From Shewanella decolorationis S12 (GTDB lineage Bacteria; Pseudomonadota; Gammaproteobacteria; Enterobacterales; Shewanellaceae), in NCBI RefSeq assembly GCF_000485795.1, contig NZ_AXZL01000066.1, forward strand, positions 100,419-164,418: 64,000 bases of DNA. Reading direction: 5' to 3'. The notes under the pieces were generated by a model, which worked only from the letters and a program-made list of their open reading frames with translations, made no database searches and had not been told where the DNA came from. Positions 19,919 through 28,871 of this stretch are shown piece after piece (position 1 is the stretch's first letter; each line of letters opens with the position of its first letter). The position numbers were made by a program, and so were the translations under genes.

Positions 19919-20950
19919 ATGCGAATTCTTGTTACGGGTGGTGCGGGTTTTATTGGATCGGCTTTGGTCCGTATGTTGATTGAGCAAACGGAGTCAGTGG
20001 TGCTCAACTTCGATAAGCTGACCTATGCGAGCCATCCTGAATCTCTGGCGGGTGTTGCTGATAGTGAGCGCTATCATTTTGTGCGGGCAGATATTTGCGA
20101 TAGGGCAAGGTTAGAGCAGGTGTTGCAGCAATTCCAACCCGATCTTGTGATGCATTTAGCAGCCGAAAGCCATGTGGACCGTTCAATAGATGGGCCCGCG
20201 GAGTTTATTCAAACCAATATCGTGGGAACTTACACATTGCTCGAGGCATGCCGTAGTTATTATCAAACTTTAGGGCAAGCACAACAGCGCCGTTTTCGAT
20301 TGCACCATATTTCCACCGATGAGGTTTTTGGTTCTCTGACCGAAACTGGATTGTTTAGCGAAACCTCTGCTTATGATCCGAGCTCTCCTTATTCGGCAAG
20401 TAAAGCTTCAGCGGATCTTTTGGTTCGTGCTTGGCATCGAACCTATGCTTTACCAATAGTGATTACCAACTGCTCCAATAACTATGGCCCTTTTCAATAC
20501 CCTGAAAAGCTCATTCCCTTAATGGTCATCAATGCGTTGCAGAGTAAACCGTTACCAATTTATGGTAATGGTCAGCAAGTTCGCGATTGGTTGTATGTGG
20601 ATGATCACGTTAAGGCGCTCTATTTAGTCGCGACTCAAGGCCAGCTTGGACAAACCTATAATATTGGTGGCTCCTGCGAGCAAACTAATTTGACGGTTGT
20701 GCGGCACATTTGCGCCTTATTAGAGGAGTTAGTGCCTACTCATCCGCAATCTCTTGCAATGGGTAATGCGGGTTTTGCTGATTTAATTCAGTATGTAGTT
20801 GACCGGCCTGGCCATGATGTGCGCTACGCCATTGATGCCAGTAAAATTCAACGTGAATTAGGTTGGAGAGCGCAAGAGTCTTTTGAGTCAGGCCTCAGAA
20901 AAACGGTCGAGTGGATCATTAACCAGCAATATCTTAAAACGAGCGACTAG
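19919..20950 (+). CDS. rfbB: dTDP-glucose 4,6-dehydratase
   Basis: The 343-residue protein starts at ATG 19919 ([20 protein letters not shown]). The frame is open upstream to 19799, but those residues are not part of the family. It has [23 protein letters not shown] (YxxxK) and [17 protein letters not shown]. It makes dTDP-4-keto-6-deoxyglucose, the second step of dTDP-rhamnose synthesis. Unusually, rfbA and rfbC are 3.3 kb downstream beyond two opposite-strand genes and a histidine kinase, and rfbD is not in the window. Confidence 0.95.
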   Translation: MRILVTGGAGFIGSALVRMLIEQTESVVLNFDKLTYASHPESLAGVADSERYHFVRADICDRARLEQVLQQFQPDLVMHLAAESHVDRSIDGPAEFIQTNIVGTYTLLEACRSYYQTLGQAQQRRFRLHHISTDEVFGSLTETGLFSETSAYDPSSPYSASKASADLLVRAWHRTYALPIVITNCSNNYGPFQYPEKLIPLMVINALQSKPLPIYGNGQQVRDWLYVDDHVKALYLVATQGQLGQTYNIGGSCEQTNLTVVRHICALLEELVPTHPQSLAMGNAGFADLIQYVVDRPGHDVRYAIDASKIQRELGWRAQESFESGLRKTVEWIINQQYLKTSD

Positions 20951-20974
20951 TACTCTTACTCGCGCAAGCGCGCC

Positions 20975-21000
20975 CTAGAACAGCACTATGCGGCTCTAGA
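20975..21000. repeat. 26-bp degenerate intergenic repeat, copy 2
   Basis: Begins CTAGAACAGCACTATG and ends GGCTCTAGA. It matches copy 1 at most positions and is followed by ATCTAGGGCG. It sits just after the rfbB stop. Confidence 0.6.
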
Positions 21001-21042
21001 ATCTAGGGCGTTGCTTCGCAACTGTTTAGGCGGTCTAAGCCT

Positions 21043-21068
21043 CTGGAACGCCACTTGGTAGCTCTAGA
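21043..21068. repeat. 26-bp degenerate intergenic repeat, copy 3
   Basis: Begins CTGGAACGCCACTTGG and ends GCTCTAGA. It overlaps the 3' end of hutD, whose TAG stop (21064-21066, reverse strand) is part of the repeat, so repeat insertion may have set the present C terminus of that gene. Confidence 0.55.
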
Positions 21069-21831
21069 ATTTATAACCTTTTATGCATTCTATAACTATG
21101 CGCAGCACCTGAGTTTGTTTATGGTTTAATGGATGCTGGTTGTCTGCTTTGGTCTGCTTAATTACAGATTGACCGTTGTTTGAACAGTTTGCTTCTGGAG
21201 CTGCAGCTTCTAATCGCGGTATTTCTGAAGGCTGCACTTGTAAATCCTGGCCTCGTAAGTATTGCACCATATCATAATGCTTAAGTTGAATAATTTTTCC
21301 TTGATAAACTAAGTTCAGCGGTTCAAGGCACAATAACCATTGTTGTGGCTCGTTATTGTGTGGCTTGTTTGGTCGATGGACATTATCTTCATGACAGGTT
21401 TTGGAGGGCTCAAGGCTGAACGAGCCATTTAATTCCAGCCGTTCAATATACGCGCGATACTTGCTGCGTTTGGTCATCACATTAAAGTCGATAATTTGCT
21501 TATCTAAGAGCTGGCTTTCGATCTGAGTTTCGCCGCTAAAACAAAATGCAGGTTGACTTGGGCGCAGTATGAGTTCGCTCGATTTAGCTCCATTTTCAGA
21601 TATCATCAGCTTTACGCCTTCGCCCTCCAGTATACAAAGTTGTCTATCTATGCCGTGGAAGAGTGAGAAGGGGCCGTTACTCGAAATGGTGGCGATGCTG
21701 AACCTAAAATCAAAGTTGCTGAGGTCTGCCCCCTTTGGCCATATCAGCAGTTGTTTAGTGCTGCCGCCGCCATTTTTCCATAAGCTCGATTCGCATTCTT
21801 CATAACGGATAATCTGGATAGTAGAGTTCAC
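21064..21831 (-). CDS. HutD/Ves family cupin protein
   Basis: The 255-residue protein matches the HutD/Ves family: N-terminal IIRYEECESSLWKNGGGSTKQLLIWP, then FDFRFSIATISSNGPFSLFHGIDR and a cupin-like beta pattern. E. coli Ves is about 190 residues, so this version is longer, chiefly through a Q/N-rich insert and tail (residues 145-240). The function of the family is poorly defined; HutD is associated with histidine utilisation and Ves with cold-inducible expression. It is oriented against rfbB and is not functionally tied to the polysaccharide genes. Its stop lies inside a 26-bp intergenic repeat. Confidence 0.8.
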   Translation of the reverse strand: MNSTIQIIRYEECESSLWKNGGGSTKQLLIWPKGADLSNFDFRFSIATISSNGPFSLFHGIDRQLCILEGEGVKLMISENGAKSSELILRPSQPAFCFSGETQIESQLLDKQIIDFNVMTKRSKYRAYIERLELNGSFSLEPSKTCHEDNVHRPNKPHNNEPQQWLLCLEPLNLVYQGKIIQLKHYDMVQYLRGQDLQVQPSEIPRLEAAAPEANCSNNGQSVIKQTKADNQHPLNHKQTQVLRIVIECIKGYKF

Positions 21832-21900
21832 GTGTTGATTACTCTTTTTAATTCTGAGGATAGTCGATGCGAGGATCTAAGACGCTGACAAGCTTGCTTT

Positions 21901-21914
21901 AGAATCTAGAATCT
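21901..21914. repeat. Two tandem AGAATCT heptamers
   Basis: AGAATCT occurs twice in tandem in the hutD/nlpE spacer. Related heptamers occur at 24117-24144 (AGCACCT three times then AGAATCT), and AGAATCT also occurs once next to the 26-bp repeat near 20999. Confidence 0.6.
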
Positions 21915-21975
21915 CAGTGTTTTAGCGGGGGAGAATACTCAGCATCTCCCTGCTAAAACGCTGCAATGACCTCTT

Positions 21976-22425
21976 CTACATCCCTTTCTTTTTCAAAATA
22001 TAATTTTCAGCTAATTCGCCGTTAATCCTATTGCCATCCGTGTCTAACATAAAAAGTTGGTTTTCACCGACGAGGTATTTACTGCCATCGGATAAGGTAA
22101 TCTTTGAGCCATTGGTATCCCAGTCAAATTTCCCTACCACTTTAAAGATAGTTTCGTCTTTACCCAAATAAATGCTTTTCAATTCAAAGCTGTTATCAAC
22201 CTGTAGTGTTAGCGTGGTTTTAATACCTTCGCAGCTTGCGCAGGGTATAACGCCTTCATACTCACCAGGCCAATCGAGCGCATTTTGGCTGGTATCGCCT
22301 AGTGGAATGGTAGTTTTAGCTTCTGAGTTTTGTGTGATTGAGCTGTGAGGAGTTGTGTATTGTGGGTCGCTACAGGCCGTGACCATGACTGCGAGTAAGG
22401 CGATAATAAAAAGTGGATGTTTCAT
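21976..22425 (-). CDS. NlpE N-terminal domain lipoprotein
   Basis: The protein has 149 residues from ATG 22425, chosen because the next residues form a lipoprotein signal (MKHPLFIIALLAVMVTAC, lipobox VTAC); upstream in-frame codons would spoil it. The mature part contains WPGEYEGVIPCASCEGIKTT with the CxxC pair of the NlpE N-terminal domain (copper/envelope stress lipoprotein of E. coli), followed by a short beta-barrel-like region. It lacks the C-terminal OB domain of full NlpE, as in many gamma-proteobacterial homologues. Likely an outer-membrane lipoprotein; the role in copper or surface sensing is inferred from the family. Confidence 0.85.
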   Translation of the reverse strand: MKHPLFIIALLAVMVTACSDPQYTTPHSSITQNSEAKTTIPLGDTSQNALDWPGEYEGVIPCASCEGIKTTLTLQVDNSFELKSIYLGKDETIFKVVGKFDWDTNGSKITLSDGSKYLVGENQLFMLDTDGNRINGELAENYILKKKGM

Positions 22426-22751
22426 ATTCATCTCAACCGTTTGATTTGTAACCTTGGGGATCATAACTGTCATCATCATTTGCGCCAAGCATATTTATTA
22501 ATGGAGCTTTGCATCTCACGAAGCTTTTTGCACCTAAAATAAGGGATAGCGGAGGAGATAAATTGGTATCGTGTGATGATCATTTTCTACTATCCCAATG
22601 TCTATCTTGGATTACTAGGCGCTAGCCTGAGTATTCTTGCTAGTGAGTTTGCAGATTGAATCTATACTAAAGACTACTACTTAAGAGTGAGTTTTTGATT
22701 TTATTGCCTGATTTCAATCTCAGACAATAGCTGCTGAGGTATATCATCGTT
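22426..22751. other. Divergent promoter spacer, nlpE-like / histidine kinase
   Basis: This 326-base region separates two divergent genes. I see no gene, RNA or clear operator in it. It presumably contains both promoters. Confidence 0.4.
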
Positions 22752-24113
22752 ATGACGCGCATGTTAGATAGGATTTTATTTGATGTAAGTCGTTCCTCCA
22801 CTATTGATGGTGGAGATTTAGTTGAGGCATCACAATTAATTGTTTCTTCTGTTTGCCAAGGTCTCAAAATCAGTCGAGCTGGTATTTGGTTATGGGCTGA
22901 CGATCACCAAAGTATGCGTTGCTTTTACCTGCTGGATAATATGCAAAGACAGGAAGCTTTTGTTTTAACGCGTGAGCAATACCCCCATTATTTCAGCCTA
23001 TTAGATAATGAAAGGGCGATAGTGGCTAATCAGGCTCAAACTGATAGAGCGACCCATGAGTTTGTAAAGGCTTACTTAGTGCCTCATGGCATTACCTCGA
23101 TGTTAGATAGCCCTATACGCCATCGTGGCAAGATGGTGGGCATTATTTGCTCTGAACATCAAGGTGAACCAAGAGAATGGACTCGTGATGAAAAAGCTTT
23201 TGCCTCTGCTTTGGCTGATTTATTTGGCCGAGCAATGAGTGCAAAGGAGATTTTAGATTATCAGCTGCAATTACAGGCGATTAATACTGATTTAGAGGCT
23301 CAAGTCGCGCGCCGCACCGAAGAGTTAGAAACGGCATTATCCGATTTGCGTTCAACTCAGCACCATTTGATTGAGAATGAGAAAATGGCGGCGTTAGGAA
23401 GCTTAGTCGCAGGGGTTGCCCATGAGGTCAATACGCCTTTGGGGATTGCGGTTACGTCAGTGACCCATTGCTTAGATGAAGTTGCCTTGTTAAAAGCTGC
23501 ATTTGAACAAAATGAACTGGATGAAGATAAATTTTTAACCTTTATTAATACCATGCAAGATGGTTTAGGGTTGATAGAACGCAATCTGACTCGCGCTGCC
23601 GAGCTGGTGCATAACTTTAAGCGAACGGCCGCAGATCAGTCTGTACTCGAGCGTGAACGATTTAATTTGAAGACTTATATTTTTCAGATTTTTAGTTCAT
23701 TAAGACCATTGATGCGCAAAAAAAATATCGCCTTAGTCGTTGAACTTGATGACGATATTTCGATTGATTCTTATCCTGGTGCCATTGCACAAATTTTTAC
23801 TAATCTCGTTGCCAATAGCTTTCGCCATGGTTTTCCTGACAATTTTGCTGGTGATAAGCAAATTACTATCCGAGTTGAACTGCAAGGCTCGAACATTTGC
23901 ATGAGTTATCAAGATAATGGTGTCGGTATGACGGATGAGGTCAAACTAAAAGCCTTTGAACCTTTTTTTACCACCGCCCGTAAAAATGGCGGTACTGGCT
24001 TAGGCATGTCCATTATCTATAATTTGGTTACCCAAAAGCTCCATGGCAGCATTATGCTGACCTCTTCGCCTAATCAAGGTGTAAAAGTCGAGATTCAACT
24101 TCCTGAAAAATAA
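22752..24113 (+). CDS. GAF-domain sensor histidine kinase (orphan)
   Basis: The 453-residue soluble protein has no membrane segment. A GAF domain covers about residues 20-165, a coiled coil about 165-210, then the dimerisation/phosphoacceptor region with [13 protein letters not shown] (His about 224), and a C-terminal HATPase with [12 protein letters not shown] (N box), DNGVGM and [14 protein letters not shown]. It senses a cytoplasmic signal and autophosphorylates. No response regulator is adjacent, so its partner is elsewhere. It lies between the NlpE-like gene and rfbA, and a tandem 7-bp repeat follows its stop. Confidence 0.88.
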   Translation: MTRMLDRILFDVSRSSTIDGGDLVEASQLIVSSVCQGLKISRAGIWLWADDHQSMRCFYLLDNMQRQEAFVLTREQYPHYFSLLDNERAIVANQAQTDRATHEFVKAYLVPHGITSMLDSPIRHRGKMVGIICSEHQGEPREWTRDEKAFASALADLFGRAMSAKEILDYQLQLQAINTDLEAQVARRTEELETALSDLRSTQHHLIENEKMAALGSLVAGVAHEVNTPLGIAVTSVTHCLDEVALLKAAFEQNELDEDKFLTFINTMQDGLGLIERNLTRAAELVHNFKRTAADQSVLERERFNLKTYIFQIFSSLRPLMRKKNIALVVELDDDISIDSYPGAIAQIFTNLVANSFRHGFPDNFAGDKQITIRVELQGSNICMSYQDNGVGMTDEVKLKAFEPFFTTARKNGGTGLGMSIIYNLVTQKLHGSIMLTSSPNQGVKVEIQLPEK

Positions 24114-24116
24114 TGC

Positions 24117-24144
24117 AGCACCTAGCACCTAGCACCTAGAATCT
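24117..24144. repeat. Tandem 7-bp repeat AGCACCT x3 plus AGAATCT
   Basis: Three exact AGCACCT units (24117-24137) are followed by one AGAATCT unit. It begins 3 bases after the histidine kinase stop. The same AGAATCT unit is repeated at 21901. Confidence 0.7.
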
Positions 24145-24257
24145 CGAAGTTGCATAGCGATGTTCTACTTTTTCTCGTAAGCCATCGGCAGCGATTAGGT
24201 TGTATTTATATGCTACAATCTGCGTCTTGATTCAATTCATTAATCCTTGATATATCA

Positions 24258-25148
24258 ATGAGAAAAGGCATTCTATTGGCGGGTGGTACAGGATCTCGCC
24301 TTTATCCTATGACGCAGGTTGTGTGTAAGCAATTATTGCCTATCTACGATAAGCCAATGATCTATTACCCTTTAGTGACTCTGATGCAGACGGGTATAAG
24401 AGATATTTTGATTATTTGTACTCCTTATGATTTGCCACTTTTTAAGGCATTACTGGGAGATGGGCGATGTTGGGGGATCCGGCTTGAATATGCTGTGCAG
24501 CCTTCACCAAGGGGATTAGCTGAGGCCCTTATCATTGCAGCCCCCTTTCTTGCTGGCCACTCCTGTGCGTTAATACTCGGCGATAACCTATTTTATGGAC
24601 AGCAACTTAGCACCAATCTACGCAATGCAACTCAATTAGACGTTGGTGCCACCGTATTTGGTTATCATGTCGCGAATCCTAATGCTTATGGCGTCGTTGA
24701 GTTTGATTCCCATGGCAAAGCTATTTCTATCGAAGAGAAGCCGACCGCAGCTCGATCTTCCTATGCTATTCCTGGTTTATATTTCTTTGATCACAAAGCG
24801 AGCCAGTTGGCTAAAAACGTTGTTCCCTCTGCACGAGGCGAATTAGAAATTGTCGATGTAATTAACCAGTATCTTCAACTTGGGGAGTTGCAGGTTGAAA
24901 TTATGGGGCGCGGCACTGCTTGGCTCGATACGGGAACGCCGGATGCGATGGCTGAAGCAACACAATTTATTGCTGCCATAGAGAAACGCCAAGGGTTGAA
25001 AGTGAACTGCCCTGAAGAAGTGGCATTCCAGTTTGGTTGGATAGATGCTGTGCAACTTACCGCTTTAGCACAACCTTTAATTAAAAGTGGCTATGGTGAA
25101 TATCTCTTAGGTTTACTAAATAAACAGGTATTTAATGAAGTGCATTGA
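24258..25148 (+). CDS. rfbA: Glucose-1-phosphate thymidylyltransferase
   Basis: The 296-residue protein has GILLAGGTGSRLYPMTQVVC (nucleotide-binding loop), KQLLPIYDKPMIYYP, LGDNLFYG and EEKPTAA, all typical of RmlA. It joins dTTP and glucose-1-phosphate to give dTDP-glucose, the substrate of RfbB. Its 3' end overlaps the rfbC start by 14 bases. It is transcribed from its own region, separate from rfbB. Confidence 0.95.
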   Translation: MRKGILLAGGTGSRLYPMTQVVCKQLLPIYDKPMIYYPLVTLMQTGIRDILIICTPYDLPLFKALLGDGRCWGIRLEYAVQPSPRGLAEALIIAAPFLAGHSCALILGDNLFYGQQLSTNLRNATQLDVGATVFGYHVANPNAYGVVEFDSHGKAISIEEKPTAARSSYAIPGLYFFDHKASQLAKNVVPSARGELEIVDVINQYLQLGELQVEIMGRGTAWLDTGTPDAMAEATQFIAAIEKRQGLKVNCPEEVAFQFGWIDAVQLTALAQPLIKSGYGEYLLGLLNKQVFNEVH

Positions 25149-25677
25149 AACCGAGCTTGCTGAAGTATTGGTGTTCGAGCCTCAATTATTTGGTGATGAA
25201 CGCGGTTTTTTTATGGAAACCTTTCGGCAAAGCTACTTTACTGATTGCTTACGTAGTCGCGGATTTGAAGCTCCAGCGTTAGTGCAAGATAACTATAGTC
25301 GCTCGCAGCAGCATGTTTTGCGTGGGTTGCATTATCAACTCCAGCATCCGCAGGGCAAATTAGTACGCGTATGTGCTGGCAGTATTTTTGACGTTGCCGT
25401 TGATATTCGTACGCAATCTGTGACTTATGGAAAATGGGTTGGCAGGATACTTTCTGCCGATAATCATTTACAAATGTGGATCCCGCCTGGGTTTGCCCAT
25501 GGATTTTATGTGTTGAGCGAATTCGCAGATGTGTTGTATCGCTGCACTGATTATTACGCGCCAGACGATGAATATGTGTTGCCTTGGAATTGTGCTAAGT
25601 TTGCAATCGACTGGCCGCTGTTAGATGAAACGCCCATTCTTTCTGCAAGGGATGCAAAAGCCGCCGTTAACGTCTAA
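25135..25677 (+). CDS. rfbC: dTDP-4-dehydrorhamnose 3,5-epimerase
   Basis: The 180-residue cupin enzyme has DERGFFMETFR, RGLHYQLQHPQGKLVRV (catalytic His), DVAVDIR and LYRCTDYYAPDDE (catalytic Tyr). It epimerises dTDP-4-keto-6-deoxyglucose. The next enzyme for dTDP-rhamnose, RfbD, is not encoded here. The stop codon lies in the loop of a strong terminator hairpin. Confidence 0.95.
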   Translation: MKCIETELAEVLVFEPQLFGDERGFFMETFRQSYFTDCLRSRGFEAPALVQDNYSRSQQHVLRGLHYQLQHPQGKLVRVCAGSIFDVAVDIRTQSVTYGKWVGRILSADNHLQMWIPPGFAHGFYVLSEFADVLYRCTDYYAPDDEYVLPWNCAKFAIDWPLLDETPILSARDAKAAVNV

Positions 25678-25696
25678 ACGCTAACGGCGGTTTTTT
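25660..25696 (+). terminator. Terminator shared by rfbC and the yjbH-like gene
   Basis: CCGCCGTTA (25661-25669) pairs with TAACGGCGG (25682-25690), followed by TTTTTT. The rfbC stop (25675-25677) is in the loop. The convergent gene ends at 25698, so the hairpin may also act on the minus strand, although T-tract support is weaker there. Confidence 0.9.
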
Positions 25697-25697
25697 G

Positions 25698-28076
25698 TTA
25701 TTTTACCGACTTATTTTCAGTGCTGGGGCGGGTGAACCAAGGTGAGCGAGCATCAGTATTATCAAAGAGATAATATTTCCGTCCCACCATTTGGCCCCCA
25801 TCACGGGTGAGCGGCGACCAGACAATTGTTGCTCGGCTATGGGTTGATTTAATGGTCATCAAATCGAACGGAATAGAGATGTAAAAACCTTTAGTAAAGC
25901 TTCCTTCACCATATTCTTCCGATGAAAGGTTGGTCTTAGTCGCATAGGCACCGACAATCACACCACTATCAAATTGTTTCGAGAAATCAACTGTTATCCC
26001 TTTATCTTCGGCTAAATATTTGCCTGCACTGATCCTTAATAGGGTATTGGGGAACCAGTCCGGTTGATAATAGACGGTAGCATTACCTACGATCGTTCTT
26101 GTTTGTGCCCTGTATGAACGACCTGTAATTGGATCATATTGATGTTCATCGTCAAAGAAGCCGAACATGCTATCGGGATCGCGCTGTTTGACGTAATTAA
26201 CATCTACACCAAAAGCCCATTGGCTGTTAAGTGGTCGATAGAGGAATTCTGTTCCCACACCACCATACATCATTTCTAAATAGCCGCCATAGGCTTGATA
26301 AGAAATGTTGTCGCTTAGATTATCCATCCAAGTTAATTGCAAGTTAGTGACTCTGACAGGATTATCATGAACATATTGACGGACTAGGGTTCGAACCCGT
26401 TTTAGATCGTTAGTATCTGGTGGAACTTCATATAGAAATTTATCGTAGTTATCATAAATATTCAGATATAGGGAACTTGCAAAATCAACATTATCTGTAA
26501 AACGATAATTAGCACTGCCAGTCACTCCAATATTGAACATATAAAAACCTTCAGAACCGCCGAAGGATTGAGCCATGGTGGGCGAAACATCGAAGCTAAG
26601 CTTATCTAACCAATCTTTATCAGTGTTATTGACTTGTTCTCCCTGTGGTAAGCTGGGAACACTCACAGTACTGGCATCAGTGATTTTAGCATTCAGATAG
26701 CCATAACTTGCCACTTGGGCAAATTTTTGCGCATCGATGCGGGTTTCGGTTATTGGTTGGCTATAACGAGTTTCAATCAACCGATACTCTTTGATACGAG
26801 CTGCATCAGTGTTATTAGCGAGTATGGTTGCCGCTCTTTGATGTGCTTCATTTCTATCACGGAATTTGGTTTGTTCACCTAGGACAGTTATGCTGTCTTT
26901 ATCCAAATAAATTTTGGCGTTCGCATACCCTGCGATGGTTTGTAAGTCCTGAGCAACCCGATTCCAATCCACTTGGGTATTCTCAACAGCTTGAATGGAA
27001 GCGTTTGCAGGCTCTAGATTTACTACCTCAACATTTTGCTGTTCTGATTTATCCGCAGCGGAAGTCTCTGCACTCGCAGTCTCTTGCTCGACTTTGGCTG
27101 TGTTTACCTCCGCAGGGGAGCCTGTTTGTGCAAGTGTTAATGGCGTGGCAGGAAGCGGTTTGTATTTAGCAGCCTCTGGATCACGTTTAATCTGCGATAA
27201 GGTATTAAAATTAGTTTGCAGACTAAAACCGAGCGTCCAAGTATTACCACGCTCATAACTTAAATGTAGGTCGCCCCAGTCACCGAATCGATAGAGCATT
27301 CCATAGTTAAATTTACTGTCCTGTGGCATTTCAGCTGCTCCAGCTACTACGGGAAAATCGGATTGATAGTCATTGCCATCATATTCGACTTTTAAACGTA
27401 GTGGCTTCCAAGGCGTTTGGTATTCAACACCACCAAAAAGCGCTGCACAGCCCTTAAACCAACGTTGGTAATCTACGGTTCCACCTTTACCACCATAAGA
27501 GGTATCTCTATCACAGTTGTAATTTAGGTCTTTTTTATCGGAAGTGAGGTTGCCACTATTGCCTATATAGCCCCAGCCAATGCCCAAAGTAAAATCGAGA
27601 GGGCCTACTCGTTTTGTTGCAGCGATAAATTCGCCATCAAATAGACCTGTACCACCAAAGTCTCGCACGCCTATCGAGGTCTCTGGTAACCAATTGCTTT
27701 CTTCGAGCAGACGTACCTTAAAATCGATACCTTTATCTGTGTATTTGGTGTTGCCACTGAAAGTAGGATCGCTACTGTAAAGTAGGTCTTGCACTAGCGT
27801 ATAGCGAATATTAGTTTCAAACCAAGGGAATAATTGCACTGAGGCGGTAAAGTGCTGATATTCATCGTTATAAGTGGTGGCAAAGTTAAACTCACCTTCA
27901 GGTGCCATGCGGCCAGTAGGCATTTGCATGAGACCAACGCCACCAAAATCTGACTGTGAAGGTTGGAGAGTAGGATAAGAAAACTCATCGGCGTTAACAT
28001 GTAAAAAAGGCAGCAGTGCTAATGATAGCGCGGATAAACGCCCGAATGTATGCAAAGTGGGGGTCGAATTTTTCAT
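25698..28076 (-). CDS. gfcD: YjbH/GfcD family outer-membrane exopolysaccharide protein
   Basis: The 792-residue protein has a signal peptide (cleavage near VNADE, residue 30) and begins its mature part with PSQSDFGGVGLMQMPTGRMA, the YjbH family signature. Alternating beta-strand patterns in both halves, separated by a T/A/E-rich linker (residues 310-360), suggest two barrel-like outer-membrane modules. Homologues (YjbH, GfcD, Vibrio WbfB) are needed for export of group 4 capsule or related polysaccharide. It is the last gene of the - strand operon; its ATG overlaps the gfcC stop (TAATG). Confidence 0.88.
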   Translation of the reverse strand: MKNSTPTLHTFGRLSALSLALLPFLHVNADEFSYPTLQPSQSDFGGVGLMQMPTGRMAPEGEFNFATTYNDEYQHFTASVQLFPWFETNIRYTLVQDLLYSSDPTFSGNTKYTDKGIDFKVRLLEESNWLPETSIGVRDFGGTGLFDGEFIAATKRVGPLDFTLGIGWGYIGNSGNLTSDKKDLNYNCDRDTSYGGKGGTVDYQRWFKGCAALFGGVEYQTPWKPLRLKVEYDGNDYQSDFPVVAGAAEMPQDSKFNYGMLYRFGDWGDLHLSYERGNTWTLGFSLQTNFNTLSQIKRDPEAAKYKPLPATPLTLAQTGSPAEVNTAKVEQETASAETSAADKSEQQNVEVVNLEPANASIQAVENTQVDWNRVAQDLQTIAGYANAKIYLDKDSITVLGEQTKFRDRNEAHQRAATILANNTDAARIKEYRLIETRYSQPITETRIDAQKFAQVASYGYLNAKITDASTVSVPSLPQGEQVNNTDKDWLDKLSFDVSPTMAQSFGGSEGFYMFNIGVTGSANYRFTDNVDFASSLYLNIYDNYDKFLYEVPPDTNDLKRVRTLVRQYVHDNPVRVTNLQLTWMDNLSDNISYQAYGGYLEMMYGGVGTEFLYRPLNSQWAFGVDVNYVKQRDPDSMFGFFDDEHQYDPITGRSYRAQTRTIVGNATVYYQPDWFPNTLLRISAGKYLAEDKGITVDFSKQFDSGVIVGAYATKTNLSSEEYGEGSFTKGFYISIPFDLMTIKSTHSRATIVWSPLTRDGGQMVGRKYYLFDNTDARSPWFTRPSTENKSVK

Positions 28077-28861
28077 TACAGAGCCCGATTTTTGAGTAAT
28101 TCAATAATGTTGTTGTTTAATTTTTCGAGATCATCAAAGAGAGCTGAAAATTCAACAAAGAGTATTGCGCCAGGGGCGATATCCTGAGCTTGGTAATTCC
28201 AATAGGCGATGGGTTGTTTTATTGCGTTACCATCGGGTTGAATAATCCACACAAAGCTATTTTCAGCATTATCGAGTAAACCCGCTTGTGTCAGGTAATC
28301 CTTACTGCTGGCTCGCGATTGCCATAGTTGTTCACCTGTACGCTCTACTGCGCCAACGACTGTAATAGTGGTTGGACGAGGAGGTAGTACAAGTAAAAAA
28401 TCGCCGTCTATAACTGGATTGAATGCATCGGTAATCCTAATTAAATCAAGATCTAATGGCTGATTAAGTCGCTGCCCAAGTTTAATATTACGTAAGTACT
28501 GAGCAAATTTAGCTAACTTTGCGATAAATTGACTATTATCGACTTGTTTGCCCATATTAGCTAACTCTTGTAATACTTGCTGACGAGTGACTTCTAATGT
28601 TGCCGTATTTTTTGTATCCAATAGGGCTGCACCTAGCCAATAAATTGGCATGGCCTCATTTTTAGTTGTTTGATTATAAAATGGAAGTTGAGTTAACCCA
28701 TCCTGCACCGCTTGTCCGACTCTAATGGCTGAAGGATAGGTGATTTGCAATTGAGGTGGATTTGATGCCGAGGTACTGACAAAAAGTTGGGTATTAGCTT
28801 CAACATTAGGCAAAAATAGTGAACTTGCTAGCAGTGCCAACGGGGTAATATATGATCTCAT
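28076..28861 (-). CDS. gfcC: GfcC/YjbG family capsule biosynthesis protein
   Basis: The protein has 261 residues from ATG 28861, chosen for the GTGGAG 5 bases upstream and because it starts the signal peptide MRSYITPLALLASSLFLPNV. The frame is open for seven more codons. It is a periplasmic protein of the GfcC family (beta-grasp domains: a VGAVERTGEQLWQSRAS segment similar to SLBB/GfcC domains near residue 185) with a C-terminal helix. It acts with GfcB and GfcD in polysaccharide secretion. It lies 10 bases after gfcB. Confidence 0.85.
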   Translation of the reverse strand: MRSYITPLALLASSLFLPNVEANTQLFVSTSASNPPQLQITYPSAIRVGQAVQDGLTQLPFYNQTTKNEAMPIYWLGAALLDTKNTATLEVTRQQVLQELANMGKQVDNSQFIAKLAKFAQYLRNIKLGQRLNQPLDLDLIRITDAFNPVIDGDFLLVLPPRPTTITVVGAVERTGEQLWQSRASSKDYLTQAGLLDNAENSFVWIIQPDGNAIKQPIAYWNYQAQDIAPGAILFVEFSALFDDLEKLNNNIIELLKNRAL

Positions 28862-28871
28862 TATGGCTCCA

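Noticed and set aside
19681..21068. CRISPR-like array of 26-bp repeats
   Set aside because: Copies are degenerate, widely and irregularly spaced around a gene, and no cas gene is present.
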